From Nocardioides jejuensis (GTDB lineage: Bacteria > Actinomycetota > Actinomycetes > Propionibacteriales > Nocardioidaceae): a stretch of 64,000 nucleotides of DNA. Under the pieces are notes generated by a model. That model ran no database searches and had not been told where the DNA came from. It was given only the letters and a program-made list of their open reading frames with translations. Numbering within the stretch: position 1 is the stretch's first letter; each line of letters starts with the position of its first letter. The stretch is taken from positions 62,001 to 126,000 of the forward strand of contig NZ_SJZJ01000003.1 of assembly GCF_004337475.1 (NCBI RefSeq), in the 5' to 3' direction. Below are positions 29,808-37,860 of the stretch, one piece after another. The translations under genes were made by a program, and so were the position numbers.

Positions 29808-30752
29808 ATGGAACTCATCACCTCTCCCGCCCTGCCCTCCCTCGCCCGCGCCAGCGAGGGCCCCGGCCGCACGCTCACCGTCGGCGTGGTCCAGATGCAC
29901 TGGCAGCCCGACGCCGACGCCCACGCAGCGGCCCTCGCCAACGGCGTACGCCGCGCAGCCGAGGCCGGTGCGCAGGTCGTCTTCCTGCCCGAGCTGACGC
30001 TGTCGCGCTACCCCGCGGACTTCCGTCCCGAGGGTCGTCCGGCGGATCTCGCGGAGTCGCTCGAGGACGGGCCGACCCGCACCCTCGTCGCGAAGCTGGC
30101 CGCCGACAACGGCGTCTTCGTGCACGCCTCCCTCTACGAGGCGGCCCCGGCTCCGGACGGTTCGGACGACGGCCTCGGCTACAACACCGCGATCCTGGTC
30201 GCTCCCGGGGGAGAGCTGGTCGGCAGGACCCGCAAGACGCACATCCCGGTGACCGAGGGCTACTTCGAGGACCTCTTCTTCCGGCACGGCCCGGCGGACG
30301 AGCCGTACCCGGTGCACGTGCCCGACCTAGCCGGAGCGCCGCGGCTGGGCCTGCCGACGTGCTGGGACGAGTGGTTCCCCGAGGTCGCCCGCGCCTACTC
30401 CCTCGCCGACGCCGAGGTGCTGGCGTACCCGACCGCGATCGGCTCGGAGCCCGACCACCCGGACTTCGACACCCAGCCGCTGTGGCAGCACGTCATCGTC
30501 GGCAACGGGATCACGAGCGGGCTCTTCATGTGCGTCCCGAACCGCTGGGGCAACGAGGGCCGGGTCGACTTCTACGGATCGTCGTTCATCTCCGACCCGT
30601 ACGGACGGATCCTGGCCCAGGCGCCGCGGTCGGGTGACGCCGTCCTCGTCGCGACGCTCGACCTCGACCAGCGCCGGGACTGGCTGACGCTCTTCCCGTT
30701 CCTCGACACCCGTCGCCCGGACACCTACGCGAGCCTCACCGCTCCGCGCTGA
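29808..30752 (+). CDS. aguB: N-carbamoylputrescine amidase (nitrilase superfamily)
   Basis: A 314-residue carbon-nitrogen hydrolase. The catalytic triad is visible: Glu62 in FLPELTLSR, Lys143 in RTRKTHIP and Cys185 in GLPTCWDEWFPE. The CWDEWFPE segment closely resembles AguB-type amidases, and the gene directly follows agmatine deiminase, so it should hydrolyse N-carbamoylputrescine to putrescine, CO2 and ammonia. Cytoplasmic. It is convergent with the Lrp gene, with only 8 bases between stops. Confidence 0.9.
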   Translation: MELITSPALPSLARASEGPGRTLTVGVVQMHWQPDADAHAAALANGVRRAAEAGAQVVFLPELTLSRYPADFRPEGRPADLAESLEDGPTRTLVAKLAADNGVFVHASLYEAAPAPDGSDDGLGYNTAILVAPGGELVGRTRKTHIPVTEGYFEDLFFRHGPADEPYPVHVPDLAGAPRLGLPTCWDEWFPEVARAYSLADAEVLAYPTAIGSEPDHPDFDTQPLWQHVIVGNGITSGLFMCVPNRWGNEGRVDFYGSSFISDPYGRILAQAPRSGDAVLVATLDLDQRRDWLTLFPFLDTRRPDTYASLTAPR

Positions 30753-30760
30753 GCGGAGGG

Positions 30761-31237
30761 TCAGGCCGGGAGGACCGGACGACCCTCGTAGAACGTCTGG
30801 AGTACGACGGTCGTCCGGGTGCTGACCGACGCGGCGCTCCGGATATCGCGGATCAGGGACTCGAGGTGGCGCGGCGAGGCCACGCGAACGAAGAGGATGT
30901 AGCTCGCATCGCCGGCGATGGAGTGGCACGCCTCGATCTCGGTCAGGTGCTCCAGCAGCTCGGGAGCGTTGTCCGGCTGACCCGGGTCGAGGGGAGTGAT
31001 CTCGACGAAGGCGGCGAGCGGCTTGCCCACCGCGGCGGGCTCGACCATCGCGCGGTAGCCGGTGATGACGCCGCGGGACTCGAGACGCCGGAGGCGGGTC
31101 TGCACTGCGGAGACCGAGAGGCCGACGGCAGCGGAGAGATCGGCCAGTGTCGTGCGGGCGTCGGCGCACATCGCGCGCACGATGCCCTCGTCGATCGGAT
31201 CGTCGAGGGGCGCGGGCGTTGCGTCGGGCACGGACAT
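30761..31237 (-). CDS. Lrp/AsnC family regulator
   Basis: A 158-residue regulator: N-terminal helix-turn-helix (TLADLSAAVGLSVSAVQTRL, then RRLESRGVITGY) and C-terminal RAM domain (ITPLDPGQPDN... VASPRHLESLIRDI). Such proteins sense amino acids. It is divergent from the DUF6421-threonine aldolase pair, which it may control through the 131-base gap. Confidence 0.9.
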   Translation of the reverse strand: MSVPDATPAPLDDPIDEGIVRAMCADARTTLADLSAAVGLSVSAVQTRLRRLESRGVITGYRAMVEPAAVGKPLAAFVEITPLDPGQPDNAPELLEHLTEIEACHSIAGDASYILFVRVASPRHLESLIRDIRSAASVSTRTTVVLQTFYEGRPVLPA

Positions 31238-31368
31238 GACGGCGAGGCTAGCAGCCAGGACCGGTAACGAACCGAAAAAGTTCCTGCGCTGGAGCGATGC
31301 AAACGGAAAATCTGTCCGTACGCTGGCAGGGAACCCGTTCCCACGATTTCCGCATCGGAGGTCCGTCC

Positions 31369-32802
31369 ATGTCCACGCAGCAGCTCGGCGCCCACCCGTC
31401 CCGCCCGACGCAGTCCGTCATCGGCGAGCCGGAGGTCGTCGAGGACGTGGTTGGGGCGCGTGACGTCGAGACGAGCGAGGCGTGGCTGAGCCTCAAGGCA
31501 GCAGCGACCGCACTGCAGGCGCTCCAGGTCCAGGACGGCTCGGTGCCCGATGCCGGCAACCACCCGGCCGCGCAGGACCTGGTCGCGACCATCACCGATG
31601 CCGTCGAGGCCTTGCGTCCGGCGTTCCCCCACGACGACGCCTATCTGCGTGCGTGCGTGCGGGACTTCGGGCGCTGGGCAGCGGGCGGGTTCGGCGTACC
31701 GGACTTCCTCGACTCGCTCCTCGCCTTCCAGCCGCAGCAGCAGCGCATCGACGGGCTGCGTCACCTCGTGGTCTTCCCGATGTACACGCAGAACGGCTCC
31801 TCCGATCGGCACGTCGAGGCGTTGCTGGTCGAGGTGATCTGGCCGGAGTTCGTGGCACACCTCGAGGCGGGGGACTACGGCAACCGGCTCTTCGTCCCAC
31901 TGCGTCTGCTCGACTTCACCCCCGGCTACGACACCAACAGCGCCGTGCTCTTCCCGGAGACGGTCGCCGTGCGCGAGACCCCGACGTTCAGCTGGGGAGC
32001 GATCTTCCAGGACCGGGAAGCCGCTCGCTTCCGTCGCGTCGTCGCGGCCGCGGCTTCCACCACGGACCTCGCCCTCCCCGAGGAGGCGGCCCGGATGCTT
32101 GCGGATCAGGCACTCACGGAGAAGACCTTCGTCGTCTGGGACCTGATCCACGACCGCACTCACATGCGGGGCGACCTGCCGTTCGACCCGTTCATGATCA
32201 AGCAGCGGATGCCGTACTTCCTCTACTCGCTCGAGGAGCTGCGGTGCGACCTGACGGCGTACCGCGAGTGTGTGCGGCTCGAGGCGGTGACCGAGGATGC
32301 GGAGACGCTGGAGCACGCGCGGCTCGTGCAGTACGCCGTGCTCTTCGACCGCATCTTCCGGTTCGCGATCACGGGGTCGCGGGTCCGCAACTACGACGGG
32401 CTCGGCGGCCAGCTGCTCTTCGCGTGGCTGCACCAGCGTGGGGTCCTGCACTGGACCGACACCTCGCTCGCCTTCGACTGGGACGGGGTGCCGGCTGCGG
32501 TCGTCGCGCTCGGCGAAGCGATTGACGACCTCTACTGGCGATCGATCGACCGGCCGAAGACGGCGCACTGGCTCGCGGCGTACGACCTGATCCGCTCGAC
32601 GCTCACGCCGCACCCGGCCTCGGTCTGGGCGCGCGGGCTGCCGGACGAGATCCTGGCCGGGGCGCCGAAGGGCTACACCGATGCGGTGCTCGACGACGAG
32701 TTCCCGCTGTCGATGTTCTACGAGTCGCTCGACAAGAAGATGCGACCCGTCATCGAGTCCACCGCGGGGATGGTGGGCAGCTCGGAGGTGCTGCTGCCGT
32801 GA
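31369..32802 (+). CDS. DUF6421 family protein
   Basis: A 477-residue soluble protein resembling the actinobacterial DUF6421 family. No signal or membrane segment is seen. WDLIHDRTHMRGDLP with a downstream EELRCDL has the look of a metal-binding HxxxH...E arrangement, but I cannot name a catalytic family. ATG at 31369 follows GGAGG. The stop overlaps the threonine aldolase start by 4 bases, so the two proteins are made together. Confidence 0.65.
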   Translation: MSTQQLGAHPSRPTQSVIGEPEVVEDVVGARDVETSEAWLSLKAAATALQALQVQDGSVPDAGNHPAAQDLVATITDAVEALRPAFPHDDAYLRACVRDFGRWAAGGFGVPDFLDSLLAFQPQQQRIDGLRHLVVFPMYTQNGSSDRHVEALLVEVIWPEFVAHLEAGDYGNRLFVPLRLLDFTPGYDTNSAVLFPETVAVRETPTFSWGAIFQDREAARFRRVVAAAASTTDLALPEEAARMLADQALTEKTFVVWDLIHDRTHMRGDLPFDPFMIKQRMPYFLYSLEELRCDLTAYRECVRLEAVTEDAETLEHARLVQYAVLFDRIFRFAITGSRVRNYDGLGGQLLFAWLHQRGVLHWTDTSLAFDWDGVPAAVVALGEAIDDLYWRSIDRPKTAHWLAAYDLIRSTLTPHPASVWARGLPDEILAGAPKGYTDAVLDDEFPLSMFYESLDKKMRPVIESTAGMVGSSEVLLP

Positions 32803-33872
32803 CCTCCCTCCATGACGAAAGCGTCCGGGGCTTTGCCTCGGACAACTACGCCGGCATCCATCCCGAGGTGCTGGCCGCGATCGCCGCTGCCAACGGCGGC
32901 CACCAGGTCGCGTACGGCGAGGACGTCTACACGCAGCGCCTGCAGTCGGTGATGACGGAGCAGTTCGGCGAGGGTGCCGAAGCCTGGCCGGTGTTCAACG
33001 GCACCGGTGCGAACGTCGTCGGGCTCCAGTCGATGCTCCCGCGCTGGGGTGCGGTGGTCTGCGCGACGACCGCGCACATCCACACGGACGAGGCGGGTGC
33101 CCCGGAGCGTGTTGCGGGCATCAAGCTGCTGCCCGTCGAGACGCCTGACGGCAAGCTGACCCCCGAGCTCCTCGACCGCGAGGCGTGGGGCTGGGGTGAC
33201 GAACACCGGGCCCAGCCGCTCGTCGTCTCGATCGCCCAGTCGACGGAGGTCGGCACGGTCTACACGCCGGAGGAGCTGCGGTCACTCTGCGATCACGCGC
33301 ACGGGCTCGGCATGCGCGTGCACATGGACGGCGCCCGGCTCGCCAACGCGGCCGCCTCCCTCGGAGTCGGGCTGCGCGAGATCACGCGCGATGTCGGAGT
33401 CGACGTCCTCAGCTGTGGCGGGACGAAGAACGGCGCGATGCTCGGCGAGGCGGTGGTCGTGCTCGACCCGGCGGCCTCGTCCGGGCTGCGCTACCTCCGC
33501 AAGCTCGACATGCAGCTCGCATCGAAGATGCGCTTCGTGTCGGCGCAGCTGATCGCCCTGCTCGAGGGGGATCTGTGGCTGCGCAACGCGAGCCACGCCA
33601 ACGCAATGGCGCAGCGGCTGCGTTCTGGCGTCGAGTCGGGCCTCGCGGACGGCTCGATCCGGGGCGTCGGCCTCGACCGACCGACCGAGGCGAACGGCGT
33701 CTTCGCCACGCTGCCGCAGGGAGTGGCCGATCGGGTGCGTGCTGAGGGTTTCCGCTTCTACGACTGGGACCTGGCCACCCGTGAGGTGCGCTGGATGTGC
33801 AGCTTCGACACGACCGAGGAGGACGTCGATGCGCTCGTCGCGGCGGTTTCCCGTGAAACAGGGGCGCACTGA
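32799..33872 (+). CDS. ltaE: Low-specificity L-threonine aldolase family PLP enzyme
   Basis: A 357-residue fold-type I PLP enzyme that cleaves L-threonine or related beta-hydroxy amino acids to glycine and an aldehyde. VFNGTGANVVGL binds the cofactor phosphate, VHMDGARLANA supplies the ring-binding Asp, and the lysine is in SCGGTKNGAML. It begins with GTG overlapping the DUF6421 stop. The C-terminal residues VSRET are encoded by a parS-like sequence. Confidence 0.88.
   Translation: MTSLHDESVRGFASDNYAGIHPEVLAAIAAANGGHQVAYGEDVYTQRLQSVMTEQFGEGAEAWPVFNGTGANVVGLQSMLPRWGAVVCATTAHIHTDEAGAPERVAGIKLLPVETPDGKLTPELLDREAWGWGDEHRAQPLVVSIAQSTEVGTVYTPEELRSLCDHAHGLGMRVHMDGARLANAAASLGVGLREITRDVGVDVLSCGGTKNGAMLGEAVVVLDPAASSGLRYLRKLDMQLASKMRFVSAQLIALLEGDLWLRNASHANAMAQRLRSGVESGLADGSIRGVGLDRPTEANGVFATLPQGVADRVRAEGFRFYDWDLATREVRWMCSFDTTEEDVDALVAAVSRETGAH
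33846..33859. other. parS-like site in the ltaE 3' end
   Basis: GTTTCCCGTGAAAC differs by one base from the perfect parS and is identical to the site in the parB terminator. It lies about 9.5 kb from parA and is translated as V-S-R-E-T (residues 350-354). Confidence 0.55.
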
Positions 33873-33926
33873 TTTTCGGCGCAGGGTGTTGCGCGCCACA
33901 CATCGGAGGCTTACGGTGGATCCAAG

Positions 33927-33943
33927 TTTGAACATCATTCAAA
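33927..33943. promoter_or_regulatory. TTTGAA-N5-TTCAAA operator upstream of putrescine oxidase
   Basis: Perfect inverted repeat TTTGAA-CATCA-TTCAAA, ending 14 bases before the amine oxidase start codon. It matches the site before aguA. Confidence 0.75.
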
Positions 33944-33957
33944 GATTGGTATCGATC

Positions 33958-35316
33958 ATGAAGACCTACGACACCGTCGTCGTCGGGGCCGGCGTCACCG
34001 GCCTCACCGCTGCCTGGCGCCTCGTCGAGGGCGGGCAGGACGTCCTCGTCCTCGAGGCGCGCGACCGCGTCGGAGGTCGACTCCGCACCGAGGACCACAA
34101 CGGCTCCGACTTCGAGATCGGCGGGCAGTGGGTGTCGCCGGACCAGGAGGCGCTGATCGCGCTGGTCGCCGAGCTCGGGCTGTCGACGTACTCCCGGTAC
34201 CGCGAGGGCGAGTCCCTGTACGTCGACCGCGCCCGCATCGCGCGCCGCTTCACCGGCGAGGAGCTGCCGGTCGACGAGCAGACCGGCAAGGAGATCGACC
34301 GGCTGATCGGCGTCATCGACGACCTGGCGGCGCAGATGGATCCCGACCGTCCGTGGGAGCACCCGCAGGCGGCGTCGCTGGACTCCGTGAGCTTCGCGCA
34401 GTGGCTCGACGCCCAGACCACCGACCAGGAGGCCCGCGACAACATCGCGCTCTACCTCGGCCCGGCGATGCTGACGAAGCCGACGCACTCGTTCTCCGCG
34501 CTCACCGCGGTGCTGATGTCGGCCAGCGCCGGCTCGTTCACGCACCTGGTCGATGCCGACTTCATCCTCGACAAGCGCGTTGTGGGCGGACTCGCCTCGG
34601 TGCCGGCTGCGCTGGCCGCGCGTCTGGGCGACCGGGTGCGCCTCTCCGCCGACGTCACCCACGTGGCCTGGACCGCAGATGGCGCCGTGGTCACCGTCGA
34701 TGGTGAGCAGATCGGCGCCCGCAACGTCGTCCTCGCGCTGCCGCCGACGCACGTCCGCCGGATCCGGATCACGCCGGAGCTGCCCGCCGAGCACCGCCAC
34801 GCCCGCGAGCACCAGTCGTTCGGCCTGGTGATCAAGGTGCAGGCGGAGTACGACACCCCGTTCTGGCGGGAGGCCGGCCTGTCGGGCACGGGCTTCGGAC
34901 CGTGGGAGCTCGTCCACGAGGTCTACGACAACACCCTGCACGGCAAGGCGACCGGCACGCTCGTCGGCTTCGTCTCCGACCTGAACGCCGACGCGCTCGG
35001 CCGCGTCTCCGCCGACGAGCGCCGGGCCGCGATCCTGGCGTCGTTCGCGGCGTACTTCGGTGACGCGGCGCTCACCCCGCGCACGTACGTCGAGAGCGAC
35101 TGGCAGCACCAGGAGCTCACCGGCGGCGCCTACGCGACCAGCTTCGACGTCGGCAGCCTGACCCGCTGGGGCGCAAAGCTCCACGAGCCGGTGGGCCCGA
35201 TCCGCTTCGGGTCGAGCGACATCGCCGGCCTCGGCTTCCAGCACGTCGACGGGGCGGTCCGCATGGGCACCCGCCTCGCGCAGAACATCCTGGATCAGCA
35301 GATCCTCGCGTCCTGA
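33958..35316 (+). CDS. puo: FAD-dependent amine oxidase, probable putrescine oxidase
   Basis: A 452-residue flavin monoamine oxidase. VVVGAGVTGLTAAWRL is the FAD dinucleotide site, followed by EARDRVGGRLRT and FEIGGQWVSP; the C-terminal flavin contact is in IAGLGFQHVDGAVRMG. Length fits bacterial putrescine oxidases, and the gene is followed by aminobutyraldehyde dehydrogenase, so the product is likely 4-aminobutanal with hydrogen peroxide. The ATG at 33958 has only a weak ribosome site. Confidence 0.87.
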   Translation: MKTYDTVVVGAGVTGLTAAWRLVEGGQDVLVLEARDRVGGRLRTEDHNGSDFEIGGQWVSPDQEALIALVAELGLSTYSRYREGESLYVDRARIARRFTGEELPVDEQTGKEIDRLIGVIDDLAAQMDPDRPWEHPQAASLDSVSFAQWLDAQTTDQEARDNIALYLGPAMLTKPTHSFSALTAVLMSASAGSFTHLVDADFILDKRVVGGLASVPAALAARLGDRVRLSADVTHVAWTADGAVVTVDGEQIGARNVVLALPPTHVRRIRITPELPAEHRHAREHQSFGLVIKVQAEYDTPFWREAGLSGTGFGPWELVHEVYDNTLHGKATGTLVGFVSDLNADALGRVSADERRAAILASFAAYFGDAALTPRTYVESDWQHQELTGGAYATSFDVGSLTRWGAKLHEPVGPIRFGSSDIAGLGFQHVDGAVRMGTRLAQNILDQQILAS

Positions 35317-35327
35317 AGGAGAGCACC

Positions 35328-36743
35328 ATGATCAGCAACGTCATCGACGGCAAGGTCGTCCCCGCAGCGGACGGTCGCACCAGCGACATCATCGATCCGC
35401 GCACCGGCGAGGTCCACGACACGGCCGCGCTGTCGGGTGCCGCTGACGTCGACGCGGCGTACGCGGCGGCGACGGAGGCGTTCCGCACCTGGCGTCGGAC
35501 GACGCCTGCCGAGCGGCAGAAGCTGCTGCTCGCGCTGGCGTCGGCGCTCGAGGAGCGCGCCGAGGAGATCCTCGCCGCCGAGCTCCGCGACACCGGCAAG
35601 CCCGAGGCGCTCACCCGCGACGAGGAGATCGCCGTCGGCATCGACCAGCTCCGCTACTTCGCGGGCATGGCTCGCGCGCTCGAGGGTAGCGCGGCCGGCG
35701 AGTACATGGCCGGCCACACCTCGTACGTACGCCGCGAGCCGGTCGGCGTCGTCGGCCAGGTCGCGCCGTGGAACTACCCGTTCATGATGGCGATCTGGAA
35801 GGTTGCTCCGGCGCTCGCCGCGGGCTGCACCGTCGTGCTGAAGTCGTCGGACACGACGCCCGGGTCGGCCGCGCTGGTCGGCGAGATCGCCGCCGGCATC
35901 CTGCCGCCGGGCGTGCTCAACGTACTCGCGGGTGACCGGGAGACGGGCAAGCTCGTCGTCGCCCACCCGGCGGCAGCGCAGGTCTCGATCACCGGTTCCA
36001 CGGGCGCCGGCAAGCAGGTCGCCGCCGCAGCCGCTCCGGACGTGAAGCGGGTCCACCTCGAGCTCGGTGGCAAGGCACCGGCGATCGTCTTCGGCGACGC
36101 CGATCTCGCGGCCACCGTCGAGGGCATCGTCGTCGGAGCGTTCTTCAACGCGGGGCAGGACTGCACCGCGGTGACCCGGATCCTGGCGCACTCCTCGATT
36201 GCGGAGTCGCTGGAGGCAGCACTCGTGACGGCGATCGCCGACGTGACCACCGGTCCGGATGTGGAGGACCCGTTCTACGGTCCGCTGAACAACGCCAGCC
36301 AGCTCGAGCGGGTGACGTCCGTCGTCGCCTCGCTGCCGGCGCACGCCCGCGTCGTCACGGGTGGAGCCCGGGTGGGGAGCCAGGGCTACTACTTCGCGCC
36401 GACGCTGGTTGCCGGCGTACGGCAGGACGACGACGTCGTGCAGCAGGAGACCTTCGGACCGCTGGTGACGCTGCAGACGTTCGAGACCGAGGAGGAGGCG
36501 ATCGCGCTGGCGAACGACGTCGACTTCGGCCTCGCCTCGAGCGTCTGGACGAAGGACCACGGCACGGCCCACCGCTGTTCGATCGAGCTCGACTTCGGCT
36601 GCGTGTGGGTCAACACCCACATCCCGCTCGTGGCCGAGATGCCGCACGGTGGTTTCAAGCAGAGCGGCTACGGCAAGGACCTGTCGCGCTACGGCCTCGA
36701 GGACTACACGCGCATCAAGCACGTGATGCACGCGCACGGCTGA
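35328..36743 (+). CDS. patD: Gamma-aminobutyraldehyde dehydrogenase
   Basis: A 471-residue NAD-dependent aldehyde dehydrogenase. VAPWNYPFMMAIWKVAPALA lines the cofactor site, LELGGKAP holds the general-base Glu, and GQDCTAVTR the catalytic Cys. The C-terminal HGGFKQSGYGKDLSRYGLED is characteristic of the PatD/aminobutyraldehyde branch. It oxidises 4-aminobutanal to GABA. It follows the amine oxidase by 11 bases with an AAGGAG ribosome site. Confidence 0.9.
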   Translation: MISNVIDGKVVPAADGRTSDIIDPRTGEVHDTAALSGAADVDAAYAAATEAFRTWRRTTPAERQKLLLALASALEERAEEILAAELRDTGKPEALTRDEEIAVGIDQLRYFAGMARALEGSAAGEYMAGHTSYVRREPVGVVGQVAPWNYPFMMAIWKVAPALAAGCTVVLKSSDTTPGSAALVGEIAAGILPPGVLNVLAGDRETGKLVVAHPAAAQVSITGSTGAGKQVAAAAAPDVKRVHLELGGKAPAIVFGDADLAATVEGIVVGAFFNAGQDCTAVTRILAHSSIAESLEAALVTAIADVTTGPDVEDPFYGPLNNASQLERVTSVVASLPAHARVVTGGARVGSQGYYFAPTLVAGVRQDDDVVQQETFGPLVTLQTFETEEEAIALANDVDFGLASSVWTKDHGTAHRCSIELDFGCVWVNTHIPLVAEMPHGGFKQSGYGKDLSRYGLEDYTRIKHVMHAHG

Positions 36744-36758
36744 TCGCGCCGCCCGCGA

Positions 36759-36831
36759 GCTGTAACGCGGGGTTCTCGTCGCCACTGCCCTCTGCAGCGG
36801 CGCACACGTCACGAGAACACCGCGTTACAGC
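36759..36831. repeat. Long intergenic inverted repeat
   Basis: Two 21-base arms, 36759-36779 and 36811-36831, match at 20 of 21 positions in inverted orientation (left arm begins GCTGTAACGCGG, right arm ends CCGCGTTACAGC) around a 31-base loop. It lies between the convergent aldehyde dehydrogenase and TetR genes and could be a terminator or a dispersed palindromic repeat unit. Confidence 0.7.
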
Positions 36832-36877
36832 GGGCGTGCGACGGGCGACGCCGCGGACACACGGCAGCCGTCGCGGC

Positions 36878-37498
36878 TCAGGCGAGGGCGGTGACGGCAG
36901 TGGTCAGGTCGGCGACGGCGCGCAGGCGGGCAGCGGGGTCGATATCGAGGGGCAGGTCGAGCTGGAAGCCCATGAACGCGGCGTCGATCAGCTCGGCCGC
37001 ACGCGGCGCCAGGTCAGCAGCGACACCCGAGCGGACCAGATGGCCGACCAGCGCGGCGGTCCAGACGGCGTTCGCGTCACGGACGACGGAGGCGTAGGGC
37101 TCCTGGCCGAAGAGGCCGAGAGCCGAGGCCTCGACGTAGATACGGGTGCAGCGGTCGGCCGGGGCCGACTGCACGGCGTCCCAGAGATCGCCGACCGCGT
37201 CGCTGAGTCCGTTCGACGGCGGCAGGGCAGCGAGCTGGGCCACGGCCCGGTCGTTGGAGCAGCGCAGCACGTCGGCGACGAGCGCGTCCTTCGAGCCGAA
37301 GTGGTAGATCAGCATCCGGTCGCTGGTGTCGAGCTCGGCAGCGAGCGGGCGCAGGCTCAGGCCGATCAGGCCGTGCGCGAGCACGTAGTCCGTCGCGACC
37401 TCGGTCCAGGCTGCGCGGCGCTGCGGGTCCTTGGCGATGGCTGCCTCCTGCGTCGTCGTGACGCCGACTGTAGCAGGTGCTACATTGATGTGTAGCAC
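36878..37498 (-). CDS. TetR family regulator of an SMR efflux gene
   Basis: A TetR protein of about 186-206 residues, with helix-turn-helix LRPLAAELDTSDRMLIYHFG and a ligand domain beyond residue 70. Start uncertain: the only canonical start in frame is GTG at 37498, which lies inside the operator palindrome; a strong AGGAGG lies 5 bases before an in-frame ATC at 37438. It is divergent from an SMR gene, which it probably represses until a cationic compound binds. Confidence 0.82.
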   Translation of the reverse strand: MLHINVAPATVGVTTTQEAAIAKDPQRRAAWTEVATDYVLAHGLIGLSLRPLAAELDTSDRMLIYHFGSKDALVADVLRCSNDRAVAQLAALPPSNGLSDAVGDLWDAVQSAPADRCTRIYVEASALGLFGQEPYASVVRDANAVWTAALVGHLVRSGVAADLAPRAAELIDAAFMGFQLDLPLDIDPAARLRAVADLTTAVTALA

Positions 37499-37506
37499 CT
37501 GCTACA
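37469..37506. promoter_or_regulatory. Paired palindromic operators for the TetR/SMR pair
   Basis: TGTAGCAGGTGCTACA (37469-37484) and its inverse TGTAGCACCTGCTACA (37491-37506) are separated by 6 bases. Each is itself a TGTAGCA-NN-TGCTACA palindrome, giving two adjacent TetR dimer sites between the divergent genes. Confidence 0.8.
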
Positions 37507-37523
37507 TATTGAGAGGAACCACC

Positions 37524-37850
37524 ATGTACGTCGCCTTCGGCCTGCTCGTCGCCGCCATCGCGCTCGAGGTCGCCGCGACCTCCGCCCTGGCGCGCGCCGA
37601 CGGCTTCCGCGATCCGGTGTGGACCGCGGTCGTCCTCGGCGGCTACGCGCTCTCGGCCTGGCTGCTCGCGCTCGTCATCCGGCACATGCCGGTCTCCACC
37701 GCCTACGCCGTCTGGTCCGGGCTCGGCACCGCGCTGGTCGCCGTCATCGGCGTGCTCTGGCTAGGCGAGTCCCTCAACGCCGCGAAGGTCGCGGCGCTCG
37801 GGATGATCGTCGCCGGCGTCGTGGTGCTCAACCTGCAGGGCGCCCACTGA
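37524..37850 (+). CDS. Small multidrug resistance (SMR) family transporter
   Basis: A 108-residue protein with four membrane helices. The essential glutamate is Glu15 in AAIALEVAATSAL, and helix 3 has AYAVWSGLGTALVAVIG, both typical of EmrE/QacE and the guanidinium exporter branch. It exchanges protons for cations such as quaternary ammonium compounds or guanidinium. ATG at 37524 follows GAGAGG. A single SMR gene suggests a homodimer. Confidence 0.93.
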   Translation: MYVAFGLLVAAIALEVAATSALARADGFRDPVWTAVVLGGYALSAWLLALVIRHMPVSTAYAVWSGLGTALVAVIGVLWLGESLNAAKVAALGMIVAGVVVLNLQGAH

Positions 37851-37860
37851 CGCCGACGCG

